NCBI GenBank assembly: GCA_040757775.1
Contig: JBFLWQ010000013.1
Span: 25,543-89,542, forward strand
Direction of reading: 5' to 3'
DNA from: Thermodesulfobacteriota bacterium
Lineage (GTDB): Bacteria > Desulfobacterota > UBA8473
Length of the DNA stretch: 64,000 nt
Each line of letters starts with the position of its first letter. Positions within the stretch are counted from its first letter, which is position 1. Shown one piece after another: positions 18,363 through 27,586 of this stretch. The notes below the pieces were generated by a model. The model saw only the letters and a program-made list of their open reading frames with translations. It searched no databases and was not told where the DNA came from. The translations under genes were made by a program, and so were the position numbers.

Positions 18363-18755
18363 AAAATTATACTCTCATGCTCTTACGTATTTATCATACC
18401 TCAAGTATCTTTTTTTAACACAAAAAGGAGGAAGTTGTCCATTTAAAAAATTTAACAAACGGTTATATGGGGTTATGGGTTTTTTCTGGGGCAATATTCA
18501 TGAATGCAGTTATCCGGCTAATTTGGAGCCTACCCAATAACCTCAAGAAAACGTTTTTTGTCATTCTGAACGAAGTGAAGAATCTAATAAAATTGTCAGA
18601 TAGACTCTTTGCTATGAATTACAATAACACACCGGCAAAATTTTAGCTTCAACTTGCAAATTATAGTGTTTATGTGGTAAAGTACAAAAAGAACGTAATA
18701 TACTAACTTATTATGCAGTTCTAAGTAATCTGAGCATGATCTGCTGGAGGACTTG
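18363..18755. other. Intergenic region with one dispersed repeat
   Basis: About 390 bp between divergent nadK and a hypothetical gene. The only recognisable piece is GTCATTCTGAACGAAGTGAA (about 18560-18579), a repeat family also echoed at 7765-7785. AT-rich flanks could hold promoters for both genes, but I see no convincing pair of boxes. Confidence 0.4.
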
Positions 18756-19319
18756 ATGTCGATTTATTTGGTTATAGTGATCGCTTTAGCTTTCATTTCT
18801 GTCCTGATCACCGTGTTACCTCAGTTTTCCGCATGTCGGAGGCAAAAGGCGGAGTTTGTGAGCTATTTCTTAACTCTGTCCGCCACGCTTGTGGGTGTTT
18901 TTTTTGCAATCTATTTCGCCGACTTACAAAAAAACGCGTATGAACGGAAACGGGTAGAACAAGTCGTTCTGTCCGGCGAACGAGAAGCTAGAGATGTTAG
19001 AAAAAAGGCAACGTTGTTGCTCGCCACGTTAGAATATCTCGGTTCGAGTCAAGCCTATGCCGATAGAAAGATGAAAGTTGAAGACTTTATTGCTTTGCCC
19101 CAATTTATTTTTGCGACAATGAACGATCAGGGATTTATGAAGCAGATCTCAGACCAAGGTTTTTCCTATCTGAAGAGCGAACTACACACACTTAAGAGGC
19201 TCTACGACAAAATTCAGCAGAACAATCTCCGCGGAGGCAAAACTTTTAAGAAAACGATTAAGAACATCGAGACCTTCTGCGTTAGGTTGGCATGCATAGA
19301 GGAGCTATTAAAGTTATGA
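18756..19319 (+). CDS. Hypothetical membrane-anchored protein
   Basis: Not recognised. The 187-residue product has two N-terminal hydrophobic segments (about residues 3-20 and 36-57), then a basic, helical cytoplasmic region (KRVEQVVLSGEREARDVRKK). CTGGAGG stands five bases before the ATG at 18756. A small second reading frame follows at 19324. The topology (two membrane spans and a helical tail) resembles small effector or sensor proteins of unknown role. Confidence 0.5.
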   Translation: MSIYLVIVIALAFISVLITVLPQFSACRRQKAEFVSYFLTLSATLVGVFFAIYFADLQKNAYERKRVEQVVLSGEREARDVRKKATLLLATLEYLGSSQAYADRKMKVEDFIALPQFIFATMNDQGFMKQISDQGFSYLKSELHTLKRLYDKIQQNNLRGGKTFKKTIKNIETFCVRLACIEELLKL

Positions 19320-19323
19320 GCGG

Positions 19324-19521
19324 ATGGTCCTTTCAGGTGAGATTAAACGAGATGAGATCACGCACTATCAAAAACTATTTTTAGCCGAAATGCTAGGAAT
19401 TAACCCTAATCCACCTGTGCCAGATCGCTACAGTAAAGGATACATTAGTTACTTCCACGTGTGGAAAAACGAGCTAGCGTTAATGAGGGAGTCATTGCGT
19501 GCAAAGAAACTGAGTCAATAA
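19324..19521 (+). CDS. Possible small protein following the membrane protein
   Basis: A 65-residue reading frame four bases after the previous stop (MVLSGEIKRDEITHYQKL). No family recognised. It may be a coupled small gene or the displaced 3' end of the preceding one; no strong RBS is visible. Confidence 0.3.
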   Translation: MVLSGEIKRDEITHYQKLFLAEMLGINPNPPVPDRYSKGYISYFHVWKNELALMRESLRAKKLSQ

Positions 19522-19757
19522 AACGATAGGGGGCCAAGTCTCCGTTTGACTCTTTTGCGTTTTGGTTTTAAAAAATAGGGGCATTGTCCCTTATAATGTT
19601 GCCTAACCCTTATAAGGTCTCCCCTTGTCAAGAGAAAAAAGGACCTTGCTCGGAAAACTAATTCTCTGACAAAGGGGTTTTTATGCAGACTCGTTATACC
19701 TTTGGATGCTGCATCTACCATCTCTAGCATAATTATATTTGTTAAATTAAGGATGAC

Positions 19758-20177
19758 ATGGCAGTGCTAAAAATCTCCCAGAATGCTTCCATCCCTGATG
19801 ATGAGATTGAACTTTCGGCAATACGGGCACAGGGGACCGGAGGACAGAATGTTAATAAAGTATCTTCGGCAATTCATCTGCGCTTTGATATCAATGCGTC
19901 CTCTCTATCCGATTTCTATAAGCAACGTCTGTTAAACCTTCGAGACCAGCGTATCAGCAAAGACGGTGTAATTGTTATCAAGGCCCAGAAATTTCGTACT
20001 CAGGAAAAAAATCGGGAAGATGCCCTTGAGCGTTTGCAGAAATTAATCAAAGGTGTGGCAGTTACACAGAAAGTCAGAAAGCCGACCAGAGCAACTATAG
20101 GCTCCCAGGAAAGGCGGCTTGACAGTAAGTCTCGAAGAAGTAAGACAAAGGCACTGCGAGACAGGGTTTCGGAGTAA
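19758..20177 (+). CDS. arfB: Alternative ribosome-rescue factor ArfB (YaeJ)
   Basis: Peptidyl-tRNA hydrolase that frees ribosomes stalled on non-stop messages. The release-factor motif GTGGQNVNK (GGQ at about residues 27-29) is followed by a short beta domain and a basic C-terminal tail (RRLDSKSRRSKTKALRDR) that enters the mRNA channel. Length of 139 aa is normal. Confidence 0.93.
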   Translation: MAVLKISQNASIPDDEIELSAIRAQGTGGQNVNKVSSAIHLRFDINASSLSDFYKQRLLNLRDQRISKDGVIVIKAQKFRTQEKNREDALERLQKLIKGVAVTQKVRKPTRATIGSQERRLDSKSRRSKTKALRDRVSE

Positions 20178-20251
20178 GGGAAATACATGGGGACGTTGTC
20201 CAAAATCATCACTTAACAGAGCACCTGCCAAAAAAAGAAATCATACTGAAT

Positions 20252-20869
20252 ATGAATAGATTATGGAATAGAGCATTACTGCTAGCAGCAATATCTGTCT
20301 GTTATAACATTTTAGAAGGGTTGGTATCCGTTTATTTCGGGTATACTGATGAGACATTGTCTTTGTTTGGATTTGGTCTGGATTCGTTTGTCGAGTTAAT
20401 TTCTGGAGTTGGTGTATGGCATATGATTATTCGGGTTAGAAATAACAATAATCAAAAGGATTCATTTGAGAAAACAGCGTTAAGAATCACCGGAGTTTCA
20501 TTTTACACTTTAACTTTCGGATTATTTGTGACAGCCATTTACAATATCTACAGTAATAGTAAGCCAATAACAACTGTTTGGGGTATTATAATTTCATTAT
20601 TATCTGTTCTAACAATGATTTTTTTGACGAGGGCAAAATTGAGCATAGGCAAAAAGCTAAATTCAAATGCAATTATTGCTGATGCCAACTGTACAAAAAC
20701 ATGTGTCTATCTTTCAATAGTTCTATTACTGTCCAGTGTATTATATGAAATATTCAGAATCGGATATATAGATTCGATTGGTGCATTGGGAATAGCCTAT
20801 TATGCTTTTAAAGAAGGAAGAGAATCATTGGAAAAATCAAAGGGAAAAGTCTGCACTTGTTGTGAATAG
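20252..20869 (+). CDS. Cation-efflux (CDF/TMEM163-like) membrane protein
   Basis: A 205-residue protein with about five to six hydrophobic spans. LFGFGLDSFVELISGVGVW resembles the metal-binding HxxxD/DxxxE span of cation diffusion facilitators, and NAIIADANCTKTCVYLS resembles the second metal-binding span. No cytoplasmic C-terminal domain; it ends KVCTCCE, which may bind metal. Likely divalent-metal transport; substrate unknown. Confidence 0.65.
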   Translation: MNRLWNRALLLAAISVCYNILEGLVSVYFGYTDETLSLFGFGLDSFVELISGVGVWHMIIRVRNNNNQKDSFEKTALRITGVSFYTLTFGLFVTAIYNIYSNSKPITTVWGIIISLLSVLTMIFLTRAKLSIGKKLNSNAIIADANCTKTCVYLSIVLLLSSVLYEIFRIGYIDSIGALGIAYYAFKEGRESLEKSKGKVCTCCE

Positions 20870-20916
20870 ATTAAACCAACAGCAAGAAACCCAATAATTA
20901 ACAAAGGGGGGTCACT

Positions 20917-22014
20917 ATGATAATAGGCATTCCGCGTGAAATCAAACAGGACGAATACAGAGTGGCGATGCTGCCGGTAGGAGTTCAATTGCTGGTTCAG
21001 AACGGTCATACGGTACTGTTTCAGAAGGAAGCCGGACTGGGCAGCGGTTATGATGATACTGCTTATTCTGCGGCCGGAGCCAGACTGATAGACACTGCTG
21101 ACGACATCTTTTCCCGGGCGGAGATGATAGTGAAGGTAAAGGAACCGCAGCCGGAAGAAATTGAAAAGCTCAGGAAAGGACAAATTGTATTCTGCTTTTT
21201 CCATTTTGCCAGTTCCCGCAAACTCACTGAAGGATGTCTGAAGCAAGGAATTGCCGCTGTGGCGTATGAGACGCTGGCGGACGACCAGGGGTATCTGGCA
21301 CTGCTTACGCCCATGAGTGAAGTTGCGGGCAAGATGTCAATCCAGGAGGGCGCCAAATGCCTGGAGAAACCCATGATGGGCAGGGGAATACTGCTGGGCG
21401 GTGTAACTGGTGTAGAACCGGCAAAGGTGCTGATCATAGGAGGTGGTGTGGTCGGCTCGAATGCAGCACGTGTCGCTGCCGGACTGGGTGCAAACGTAGT
21501 AATCATGGATATTAATCTCATCCGGCTTCGCCATCTGGATGATGTCATGCCTCAAAATGTCACAACAATTTACTGTGACCCTCACGCTGTTGAGCACCAC
21601 GCAAGCGAAGCCGACCTCGTTATCGGAGCTGTGCTCATTCCCGGAGGGAAAACACCCTGTATTATCAACCGAAAGATTGTGAAAAGAATGAAGAAGGGCT
21701 CTGTTCTGGTTGACGTATCTATTGACCAGGGCGGATGCTGCGAGACAAGTCATCCCACTACGCATTCCTCACCCATTTTCGTTCTTGACGGTGTAGTTCA
21801 TTACTGTGTAACAAACATGCCCAGCGCAGTCGGCCGTACCAGTAGTCAGGCTCTCTGCAATGCTACTATCCCATACTGCATGGAACTTGCAGATCTCGGT
21901 CTTGATTCATTCATCGCAAAGAGCAAAGGACGGGCTGCCGCACTTAACATGCGTAATGGAAAGATTCTGTGTACTGCGGTTGCCAATGCATTCCCTGATA
22001 TGTCCTGTCTATAG
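20917..22014 (+). CDS. ald: Alanine dehydrogenase
   Basis: NAD-dependent oxidative deamination of L-alanine to pyruvate. The 365-residue product has the N-terminal IGIPREIKQDEYRVAM, the substrate-binding KVKEPQ, the loop HFASSRKLTEG, the Rossmann motif GGGVVGSNAA and the C-terminal SAVGRTSSQALCNAT, all typical. AAGGGGGG lies about seven bases before the ATG. Confidence 0.95.
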   Translation: MIIGIPREIKQDEYRVAMLPVGVQLLVQNGHTVLFQKEAGLGSGYDDTAYSAAGARLIDTADDIFSRAEMIVKVKEPQPEEIEKLRKGQIVFCFFHFASSRKLTEGCLKQGIAAVAYETLADDQGYLALLTPMSEVAGKMSIQEGAKCLEKPMMGRGILLGGVTGVEPAKVLIIGGGVVGSNAARVAAGLGANVVIMDINLIRLRHLDDVMPQNVTTIYCDPHAVEHHASEADLVIGAVLIPGGKTPCIINRKIVKRMKKGSVLVDVSIDQGGCCETSHPTTHSSPIFVLDGVVHYCVTNMPSAVGRTSSQALCNATIPYCMELADLGLDSFIAKSKGRAAALNMRNGKILCTAVANAFPDMSCL

Positions 22015-22140
22015 ATACGACTTGCACCAAACCAGTATACACAGGCTCGTCACAACCTCACCAAGTGTGATAGACAACGTCACTCATGTGGTAAAGCACA
22101 GAAAACTATGTAATAACTTGTTGCCCACCAAAAAATTTAC

Positions 22141-22168
22141 TTGAAAAATTCTATTGGTATGACATAAT
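22141..22168 (+). promoter_or_regulatory. Candidate sigma-70 promoter of the MazF module
   Basis: TTGAAA (22141-22146), 16-base spacer, CATAAT (22163-22168), 23 bases before the antitoxin ATG. TGG-type extended sequence absent. Consistent with autoregulated toxin-antitoxin transcription. Confidence 0.45.
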
Positions 22169-22190
22169 GTAATACCGGGGGTGAGAAAAT

Positions 22191-22433
22191 ATGAGCACAG
22201 CAAAGATAGCCATTACCATCAAGGAAGAGCTGTTAGACAAACTCGATCGTATGGTAAATTCAAAAATATTTCCGAATCGTAGCAAGGCAATCCAAGAGGC
22301 TGTAGAGGAGAAATTGTCACGGATAAACCGTTCTCGTCTAGCAAGAGAGTGCGCGAAATTGGACCCTGGGTTTGAAAAAGCACTTGCAGAAGAGGGATTC
22401 TCGCAGGAAATTGAAGAATGGCCAAAATACTGA
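22191..22433 (+). CDS. Ribbon-helix-helix antitoxin of the MazF module
   Basis: An 80-residue CopG/MetJ-type protein: [18 protein letters not shown] forms the strand and first helix, [19 protein letters not shown] the second. The acidic C-terminus ([11 protein letters not shown]) would neutralise MazF. Overlaps the toxin start by 16 bases. GGGGGTGAG lies six bases upstream of the ATG. Confidence 0.88.
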   Translation: MSTAKIAITIKEELLDKLDRMVNSKIFPNRSKAIQEAVEEKLSRINRSRLARECAKLDPGFEKALAEEGFSQEIEEWPKY

Positions 22434-22756
22434 GAGGTGAGATTTATTGGGCCAATCTTGACCCCGTCAAGGGGCGCGAACAAGCGGGCGAGCGCCCTGT
22501 ATTGATTCTTAGTCAGGATGTTTTCAATGAACGTTCCGGCGTGGTTATCGCTGTTGCCCTGACAAGTCAGCCGCAGAAGGCTGGCTTTCCCCTTACGCTT
22601 GCGCTTTCCCACTCTGCCTTGCCTAAGCGCTCCTGGGTGAAAATAAGTCAAATTAGAACCTTATCCCAGGAACGTCTGGGAAAAAGAATCACTAAAATTA
22701 CACCAGAAGAAATTGATATCGTTATTGAGGGTCTTAATGAAATAATTGGTGGATAA
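22418..22756 (+). CDS. mazF: MazF/PemK-family mRNA interferase toxin
   Basis: A 112-residue PemK-like endoribonuclease. Hallmarks: [28 protein letters not shown] (read in parts), the central [10 protein letters not shown] with the conserved Thr, and [22 protein letters not shown]. Complete and apparently functional, paired with the RHH antitoxin. Confidence 0.93.
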   Translation: MAKILRGEIYWANLDPVKGREQAGERPVLILSQDVFNERSGVVIAVALTSQPQKAGFPLTLALSHSALPKRSWVKISQIRTLSQERLGKRITKITPEEIDIVIEGLNEIIGG

Positions 22757-22953
22757 CAACGCAATACCTTCAGGCAAAAAGAGTCAAGAGGGACACGGGA
22801 TAAAAAACCATTGACATATCGTTCAAGGAAGAGAATCTCCCCCTCCTCTTCTTTCTTAACATAGTCCGTTCTGGATTGAGATATTAAACAGAACCAGAAA
22901 CAACTGAACATAATTATTGACATTTTCTGATTCCATGGTATTAAATATCATAT

Positions 22954-24387
22954 ATGTCCCAACATCCCCTTGAACACATCTTTCATCCATGTTCTATCGC
23001 TGTAATAGGAGCTTCTGAAGATCCCCGCTCTTTGGGGTACCATTTCGTACGACATCTCCTGGATTACAGTTATCGTGGCAAGATATATCCGGTAAACCCC
23101 AAACTGGAGAAAGTTTTTAACCTTGAAACCTATCCTGATCTCAAATATGTCCCTGGTTCAGTCGACTACGTAATATGCTGTATCTCTGCTTCGAAGGTAG
23201 TAGACCTTCTTTTGGAATGCCCCAATCATGGCGTTAAGGTTGTTCACCTTTTTACCGGACGGTTGAGTGAAACAGGTCGTCCGGAGGCACTTAAAATTGA
23301 GCAGCAGATCCTAAAACAGGCAAAAGAGTTCAACATTCGTCTCTTAGGTCCTAATTGCGTTGGAATATACTATCCAAAAGAGGGAATCTCTTTTGGGTAT
23401 GACTTTCCTAAAGAGCCTGGTCCCGTAGGTGCATTTTTTCAAAGTGGGGGCTCCGCTACTGAGTTTGTTCGTTACGCTTCTCTCAGGGGGATACGATTCA
23501 GCAAAGTCATTAGTTATGGAAACGCCCTGGACCTGAACGAGACTGATTTCCTGGGGTATTTTTCAGAAGATCAGGAAACTAAAATAATCGTGAGCTATAT
23601 TGAAGGGATAAAAGACGGCAGGAGATTCCTCGATACTTTGTGCCATGCAAGCCGACTAAAACCTGTTATTATTCTTAAGGGAGGACGGAGCAATGCCGGG
23701 AACAGGGCAGCTGCTTCTCATACGGCAGCTCTGGCTGGTTCCTTAAATCTTTGGGAAACAGCTATAAAGCAGGCAGGTTCCATACAGGCGGAATCCCTTG
23801 ATGAAATGATTGATCTGGCAATCTCCTTTTCGTTCCTTCCCCCGATTTCCGGAAGAAGGGTCGGGATAGCAGGAGGAGGGGGCGGAAAAAGTGTGCTTTC
23901 TGCTGATGAATGGGAGGAAGAAGGATTCAATGTTGTGCCTTTGCCTGATGGAATCAGGAATAAACTAAAAGACAGGGCGCCGGATATATGGGATTGGATA
24001 GGAAATCCCGCCGATCGATCGATGATGGAGGGCAGTCAAATCTCTACCGGAAATATATTAAAAATGATGCTAAAAGAAATTGATTTCGATTTTCTCATCG
24101 CCAATGTGACCGACGATGCCCCTTTTGAAAAAGAGAGATGGACTGCTACCCTCAGAGAGGAGATCAGCGATTTTATCGAGATAGGCAAAAAGGGGGGGAA
24201 ACCGCTGGTAGCAGTTTTGCGTACCGGTGATTTAGCCATAAATCATTTTGAGGACTGGCGCTGGAAGTTCGTTGCTGAACAACGGGGACGTCTTATTGAC
24301 GCCCGGCTCCCGGTTTTTTCTTCCTTTGGCCGGGCTGCCAAAGCAATGAGACACCTTGTGGAATACTACCAAAAATCCGTCTTCTGA
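22954..24387 (+). CDS. ADP-forming acyl-CoA synthetase, alpha-type subunit
   Basis: A 477-residue protein with an N-terminal CoA-binding domain (PCSIAVIGASEDPRSLGY at about residues 11-28), a succinyl-CoA-ligase-like second domain (VGAFFQSGGSATEFV) and the phosphohistidine region (AAASHTAALAG). The ATP-grasp beta domain is not in this chain, so a partner encoded elsewhere is expected. Such enzymes conserve ATP when acyl-CoA is turned into acid. A start at ATG 22954 lacks a strong RBS. Confidence 0.8.
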   Translation: MSQHPLEHIFHPCSIAVIGASEDPRSLGYHFVRHLLDYSYRGKIYPVNPKLEKVFNLETYPDLKYVPGSVDYVICCISASKVVDLLLECPNHGVKVVHLFTGRLSETGRPEALKIEQQILKQAKEFNIRLLGPNCVGIYYPKEGISFGYDFPKEPGPVGAFFQSGGSATEFVRYASLRGIRFSKVISYGNALDLNETDFLGYFSEDQETKIIVSYIEGIKDGRRFLDTLCHASRLKPVIILKGGRSNAGNRAAASHTAALAGSLNLWETAIKQAGSIQAESLDEMIDLAISFSFLPPISGRRVGIAGGGGGKSVLSADEWEEEGFNVVPLPDGIRNKLKDRAPDIWDWIGNPADRSMMEGSQISTGNILKMMLKEIDFDFLIANVTDDAPFEKERWTATLREEISDFIEIGKKGGKPLVAVLRTGDLAINHFEDWRWKFVAEQRGRLIDARLPVFSSFGRAAKAMRHLVEYYQKSVF

Positions 24388-24393
24388 TTTCCT

Positions 24394-24678
24394 ATGATTC
24401 TATGCCATTTTTGCAAAAGTCAATTAAAAATAATTGACTCTATAGGGAGAGAGGATTTTTGCCATAATTGCAGAAGTGACCTTCATTGCTGCTTAAATTG
24501 CAGGTTCTACGATGAGTATGCCCATAACAAATGCATAGAACCTCAGAGTGAATATGTCTCTGACCGGGAAAAGGCGAATTTTTGTGAGTATTTCCTTTTT
24601 AAGGACTTAAATGGTGAGCATATAAAGGATAAGGAGGTTGAGGAAGCCAGGAGAAGACTGGAAGAGATGTTTAAATAG
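24394..24678 (+). CDS. Cysteine-rich zinc-ribbon hypothetical protein
   Basis: A 94-residue protein with about ten Cys, including CHFCK, CHNCRSDLHCCLNC and a later CIEP/FCEYF pair. The spacing indicates one or two zinc ribbons. Six bases separate it from the acyl-CoA synthetase subunit, and a further small gene follows, so the three may be co-transcribed. Similar small Cys-rich genes are found beside CoA-ligase genes, but the function is unknown. Confidence 0.6.
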   Translation: MILCHFCKSQLKIIDSIGREDFCHNCRSDLHCCLNCRFYDEYAHNKCIEPQSEYVSDREKANFCEYFLFKDLNGEHIKDKEVEEARRRLEEMFK

Positions 24679-24734
24679 AAAGGGGAAGAAGGATAGTTTA
24701 AACACAAAATTAATAGCAAAAGGAGGTAAATGTA

Positions 24735-25154
24735 ATGGTAGATGTTGAGAAGGTTACTGGTAATGATGTGCGGGATATTATGATGAAGAAGCCGGAAATA
24801 CTGGAGAGGCTCATTGGTATAACCATAGATAGGGATACACTAAAAAATGAACACTGGATAGATGTCCATCCCGGTCGCCAAAAACTGGACTTTTGCTTCC
24901 AGGATACTGAAGGAAAACACTATGTGGTTAAAGTAGCCTTTAAAGAAAGGCCCCTTTCGGCTGTGAGGCACCCAAATATATGGCAGAAGAGGTGGGCTGA
25001 GATTAACAAGTTAGGCATGGAACAGGTTGTTCCAATTTTAATAATAGATGAGGAGACGGTAAATGCTGACCCGAGGAGCAAAAGAGATTTTGCTGGCTAT
25101 GCTCATATAAGGATCATACAGTATAAGATAGCTGATATAGTAAAAGAGATTTAA
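24735..25154 (+). CDS. Conserved hypothetical protein
   Basis: Not recognised. 139 residues, soluble, alpha/beta composition (HWIDVHPGRQKLDFCFQDTEGKHYVVKV), reminiscent of PD-(D/E)XK-like nuclease cores with D...E...K spacing (DFCF, VKVAFK), but this is speculation. AAAGGAGG lies nine bases before the ATG, supporting real translation. Confidence 0.55.
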   Translation: MVDVEKVTGNDVRDIMMKKPEILERLIGITIDRDTLKNEHWIDVHPGRQKLDFCFQDTEGKHYVVKVAFKERPLSAVRHPNIWQKRWAEINKLGMEQVVPILIIDEETVNADPRSKRDFAGYAHIRIIQYKIADIVKEI

Positions 25155-25175
25155 GCACAAAAACCAACAGAAGGT

Positions 25176-26357
25176 ATGCTAAAAATGGAAGAGTTTCAAA
25201 GGATTAAGAGGCTGCCCCCCTATGTCTTTAAGATAGTTGATGACCTGAAGCTGGAAGCCAGAAGAAGGGGGGAAGATATCATCGATTTGGGGATGGGAAA
25301 CCCTGATCTGGCAACCCCAAAGCCCATTATTGATAAGCTGACAGAGGCCGTCTCCAATCCGAGGAATCATCGTTACTCAGCTTCCAGAGGTATCTACAAA
25401 TTGAGACTGGCTATTACTGACTGGTACAAAAGGAATTACAATATTGATATTGACCCTGAAAGCGAAGCTATAGTCACTATAGGGGCAAAAGAGGGGCTTT
25501 CTCATATGGTGCTGGCTACAATCGGACCCGGGGATGTCGTTTTTGTGCCGAATCCGACCTATCCTATTCATTCCTATTCGGTAGTCATAGCCGGCGGTGA
25601 CTTACGAAGTATACCAGTCAACGAAAACAGGGATTTTTTCGAAGATCTGCTAATTGCCACTAAACAAACATGGCCACAGCCAACAATGCTGATAATCTCC
25701 TTTCCCCACAACCCTACAACAGCCGTAGTGGACATAGAGTTTTTTAAAAAGATAGTAGACTTCGCCAGAGAACACCGCATTATGGTAATCCACGATCTGG
25801 CTTATGCTGATCTTGTATTTGATGGTTATAAGGCCCCCAGTTTCCTGGAAATACCCGGAGCTAAGGACGTCGGCGTAGAATTCTTCAGTCTTTCTAAGAG
25901 TTACAATATGCCTGGCTGGCGAGTGGGTTTTGCAGTAGGTAACAGGAAAATGATAGGGGCTTTAGCCAGAATTAAAAGCTATCTTGACTACGGGGTCTTT
26001 CAACCCATCCAGATTGCATCTATAATAGCCCTGAATAATTGCCAGGATTATGTAAAAGAAATAACCGAGACGTATAGAAGCCGCAGGGATGTCTTAATAG
26101 ACGGCCTGTGCAGGATAGGATGGAACATAGAAAAACCAAAAGGGACAATGTTTGTGTGGGCCAGGATTCCCGACGAGTTTAAGAAGATGAATTCGCTGGA
26201 ATTTTCAAAGCTCTTACTGAAAGAGGCCAGGGTAGCCGTCTCTCCAGGCGTGGGGTTCGGGGAATACGGAGATGACCATATTAGATTTGCATTGGTGGAA
26301 AACGAACACAGGACAAGGCAGGCTGTCAGGGGTATAAGGAATGCTCTGTCTCTCTAA
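25176..26357 (+). CDS. Class I aminotransferase (AlaC / LL-DAP aminotransferase-like)
   Basis: PLP-dependent aminotransferase of 393 residues. The N-terminus [20 protein letters not shown] and [10 protein letters not shown] match the AlaC-like alanine/glutamate aminotransferases. The PLP Lys is in [16 protein letters not shown]; the C-terminal Arg is in [10 protein letters not shown]. Alternative start: ATG four codons in. Next to alanine dehydrogenase in the same region, pyruvate-alanine exchange is plausible. Confidence 0.9.
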   Translation: MLKMEEFQRIKRLPPYVFKIVDDLKLEARRRGEDIIDLGMGNPDLATPKPIIDKLTEAVSNPRNHRYSASRGIYKLRLAITDWYKRNYNIDIDPESEAIVTIGAKEGLSHMVLATIGPGDVVFVPNPTYPIHSYSVVIAGGDLRSIPVNENRDFFEDLLIATKQTWPQPTMLIISFPHNPTTAVVDIEFFKKIVDFAREHRIMVIHDLAYADLVFDGYKAPSFLEIPGAKDVGVEFFSLSKSYNMPGWRVGFAVGNRKMIGALARIKSYLDYGVFQPIQIASIIALNNCQDYVKEITETYRSRRDVLIDGLCRIGWNIEKPKGTMFVWARIPDEFKKMNSLEFSKLLLKEARVAVSPGVGFGEYGDDHIRFALVENEHRTRQAVRGIRNALSL

Positions 26358-26386
26358 GATTCTCCCTGTCTTGTTTTAGATTCAGA

Positions 26387-27412
26387 TCATCTATTCGGCT
26401 CGACAATCACCTTGATAGACTCTTTAGCATCGGCGACAAGTTGAAAGCCCAAACCTGTCTCTTCCAGACTTAACCGGTGGGTAATCAGCTCACGGACGGA
26501 GAGACGACGAGCACGGATCATCTCTATTGCTATTTCGATGTCCGAAGGGCTGCCCCCGTATGAATGCATCAGGGTTATCCCTTTGCGCCAAAAATCATTA
26601 ACCGGTAGAGGAAGATCAGCACCCGATTCTGTAGGAGCGAAGAACAAAATAGTCCCCCCTCTGTCTACACACTGTAATGCCTGGGTAAAGGCAGGAAATG
26701 CCCCGGTACAAACAATTACAATATCGGCTAATCTCCCTTCATTGACCTGCTGGAGACAGACAGGTACATCTTTCCTGGCATCTATTGTGATGTCTGCACC
26801 GAATTGTTGTGCTGCCTTTAAACGATACTCATTAACATCCGTAGCAATCACCCGTGAAGCCCCGATTGCGCGTGCCAGCGCCACATGAAGCAGCCCGGAA
26901 ATACCACTGCCGATAACGAGCACACTATGCCCCGGTTGTATGTGCGCCAATCTCTGCCCACGCAGAATGCATGCCAGTGGTTCGATAAACGTCCCTTCCT
27001 CAAAGGAAACCTCATCCGGGAGCAAAAACACACCACGGTCTACATTGATTGCCGGGACACGTACATACTCGGCAAGACCTCCGGGATCAAAATTCGTGTT
27101 ATGTAAGGTCTCACATACAGTATGGTAACCTCTCAGGCAATAGCGGCATGTATTACAAGGGACATGATGGGAGACAAAAACCCTGTCACCGGTTTTGTAC
27201 CTCTTCACATCCTTTCCAACCGCAACGATCTCTCCAGCGATTTCGTGGCCAAGAACCAGGGGGGCCTTTTTAATCCGATACCATTCCATTACGTCACTGC
27301 CACAGATACCGCTGGCAAAAACTTTAACTAATAGCTCATCAGCGCCGATCTGCGGGATTGGAATCTCTTCCAGCCGAATGTCCCTATTGTTGTAGTACAT
27401 TGCGACACGCAT
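26387..27412 (-). CDS. Zinc-dependent medium-chain dehydrogenase
   Basis: MDR-superfamily alcohol/polyol dehydrogenase, 341 residues. Catalytic zinc residues are in GICGSDVMEW and GHEIAGEIV; the structural zinc loop CNTCRYCLRGYHTVC is complete; NAD-binding motif GSGISGLL. Closest in style to sorbitol or threonine dehydrogenases. It lies about 170 bp downstream of the LsrF-like aldolase with a repeat between, so joint work on a phosphorylated or polyol substrate is possible but not shown. Confidence 0.88.
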   Translation of the reverse strand: MRVAMYYNNRDIRLEEIPIPQIGADELLVKVFASGICGSDVMEWYRIKKAPLVLGHEIAGEIVAVGKDVKRYKTGDRVFVSHHVPCNTCRYCLRGYHTVCETLHNTNFDPGGLAEYVRVPAINVDRGVFLLPDEVSFEEGTFIEPLACILRGQRLAHIQPGHSVLVIGSGISGLLHVALARAIGASRVIATDVNEYRLKAAQQFGADITIDARKDVPVCLQQVNEGRLADIVIVCTGAFPAFTQALQCVDRGGTILFFAPTESGADLPLPVNDFWRKGITLMHSYGGSPSDIEIAIEMIRARRLSVRELITHRLSLEETGLGFQLVADAKESIKVIVEPNR

Positions 27413-27428
27413 AGTGCCTTACCAATTT

Positions 27429-27575
27429 TGACGGTTTCGTAAAAAGTCCATCTGCGGCGTTGCGCTGCATCCTTCGTCGTTACAGCGTAACTATAAGTAC
27501 GCTTCACTCCTTATGATTTGCGCGCCTTGCATCTAGAGCTTTTTACTGTGCCGTCTGATTTTTGACTTCTTACGG
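27429..27575. repeat. MITE-like dispersed repeat with inverted ends
   Basis: Begins TGACGGTTTCGTAAAAAGTC and ends AGCTTTTTACTGTGCCGTCTGA, which are imperfect inverted copies. The interior reads TCTGCGGCGTTGCGCTGCAT and CAGCGTAACTATAAGTACGC. Elements of this wording are widespread in deltaproteobacterial genomes. It separates the LsrF-like and dehydrogenase genes. Confidence 0.6.
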
Positions 27576-27586
27576 CCTCATCAATC

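Noticed and set aside
19515..19730. Minus-strand frame of 71 codons
   Set aside because: No recognisable domain or RBS, lies in a repeat-like spacer containing GGGGCATTGTCC wording.
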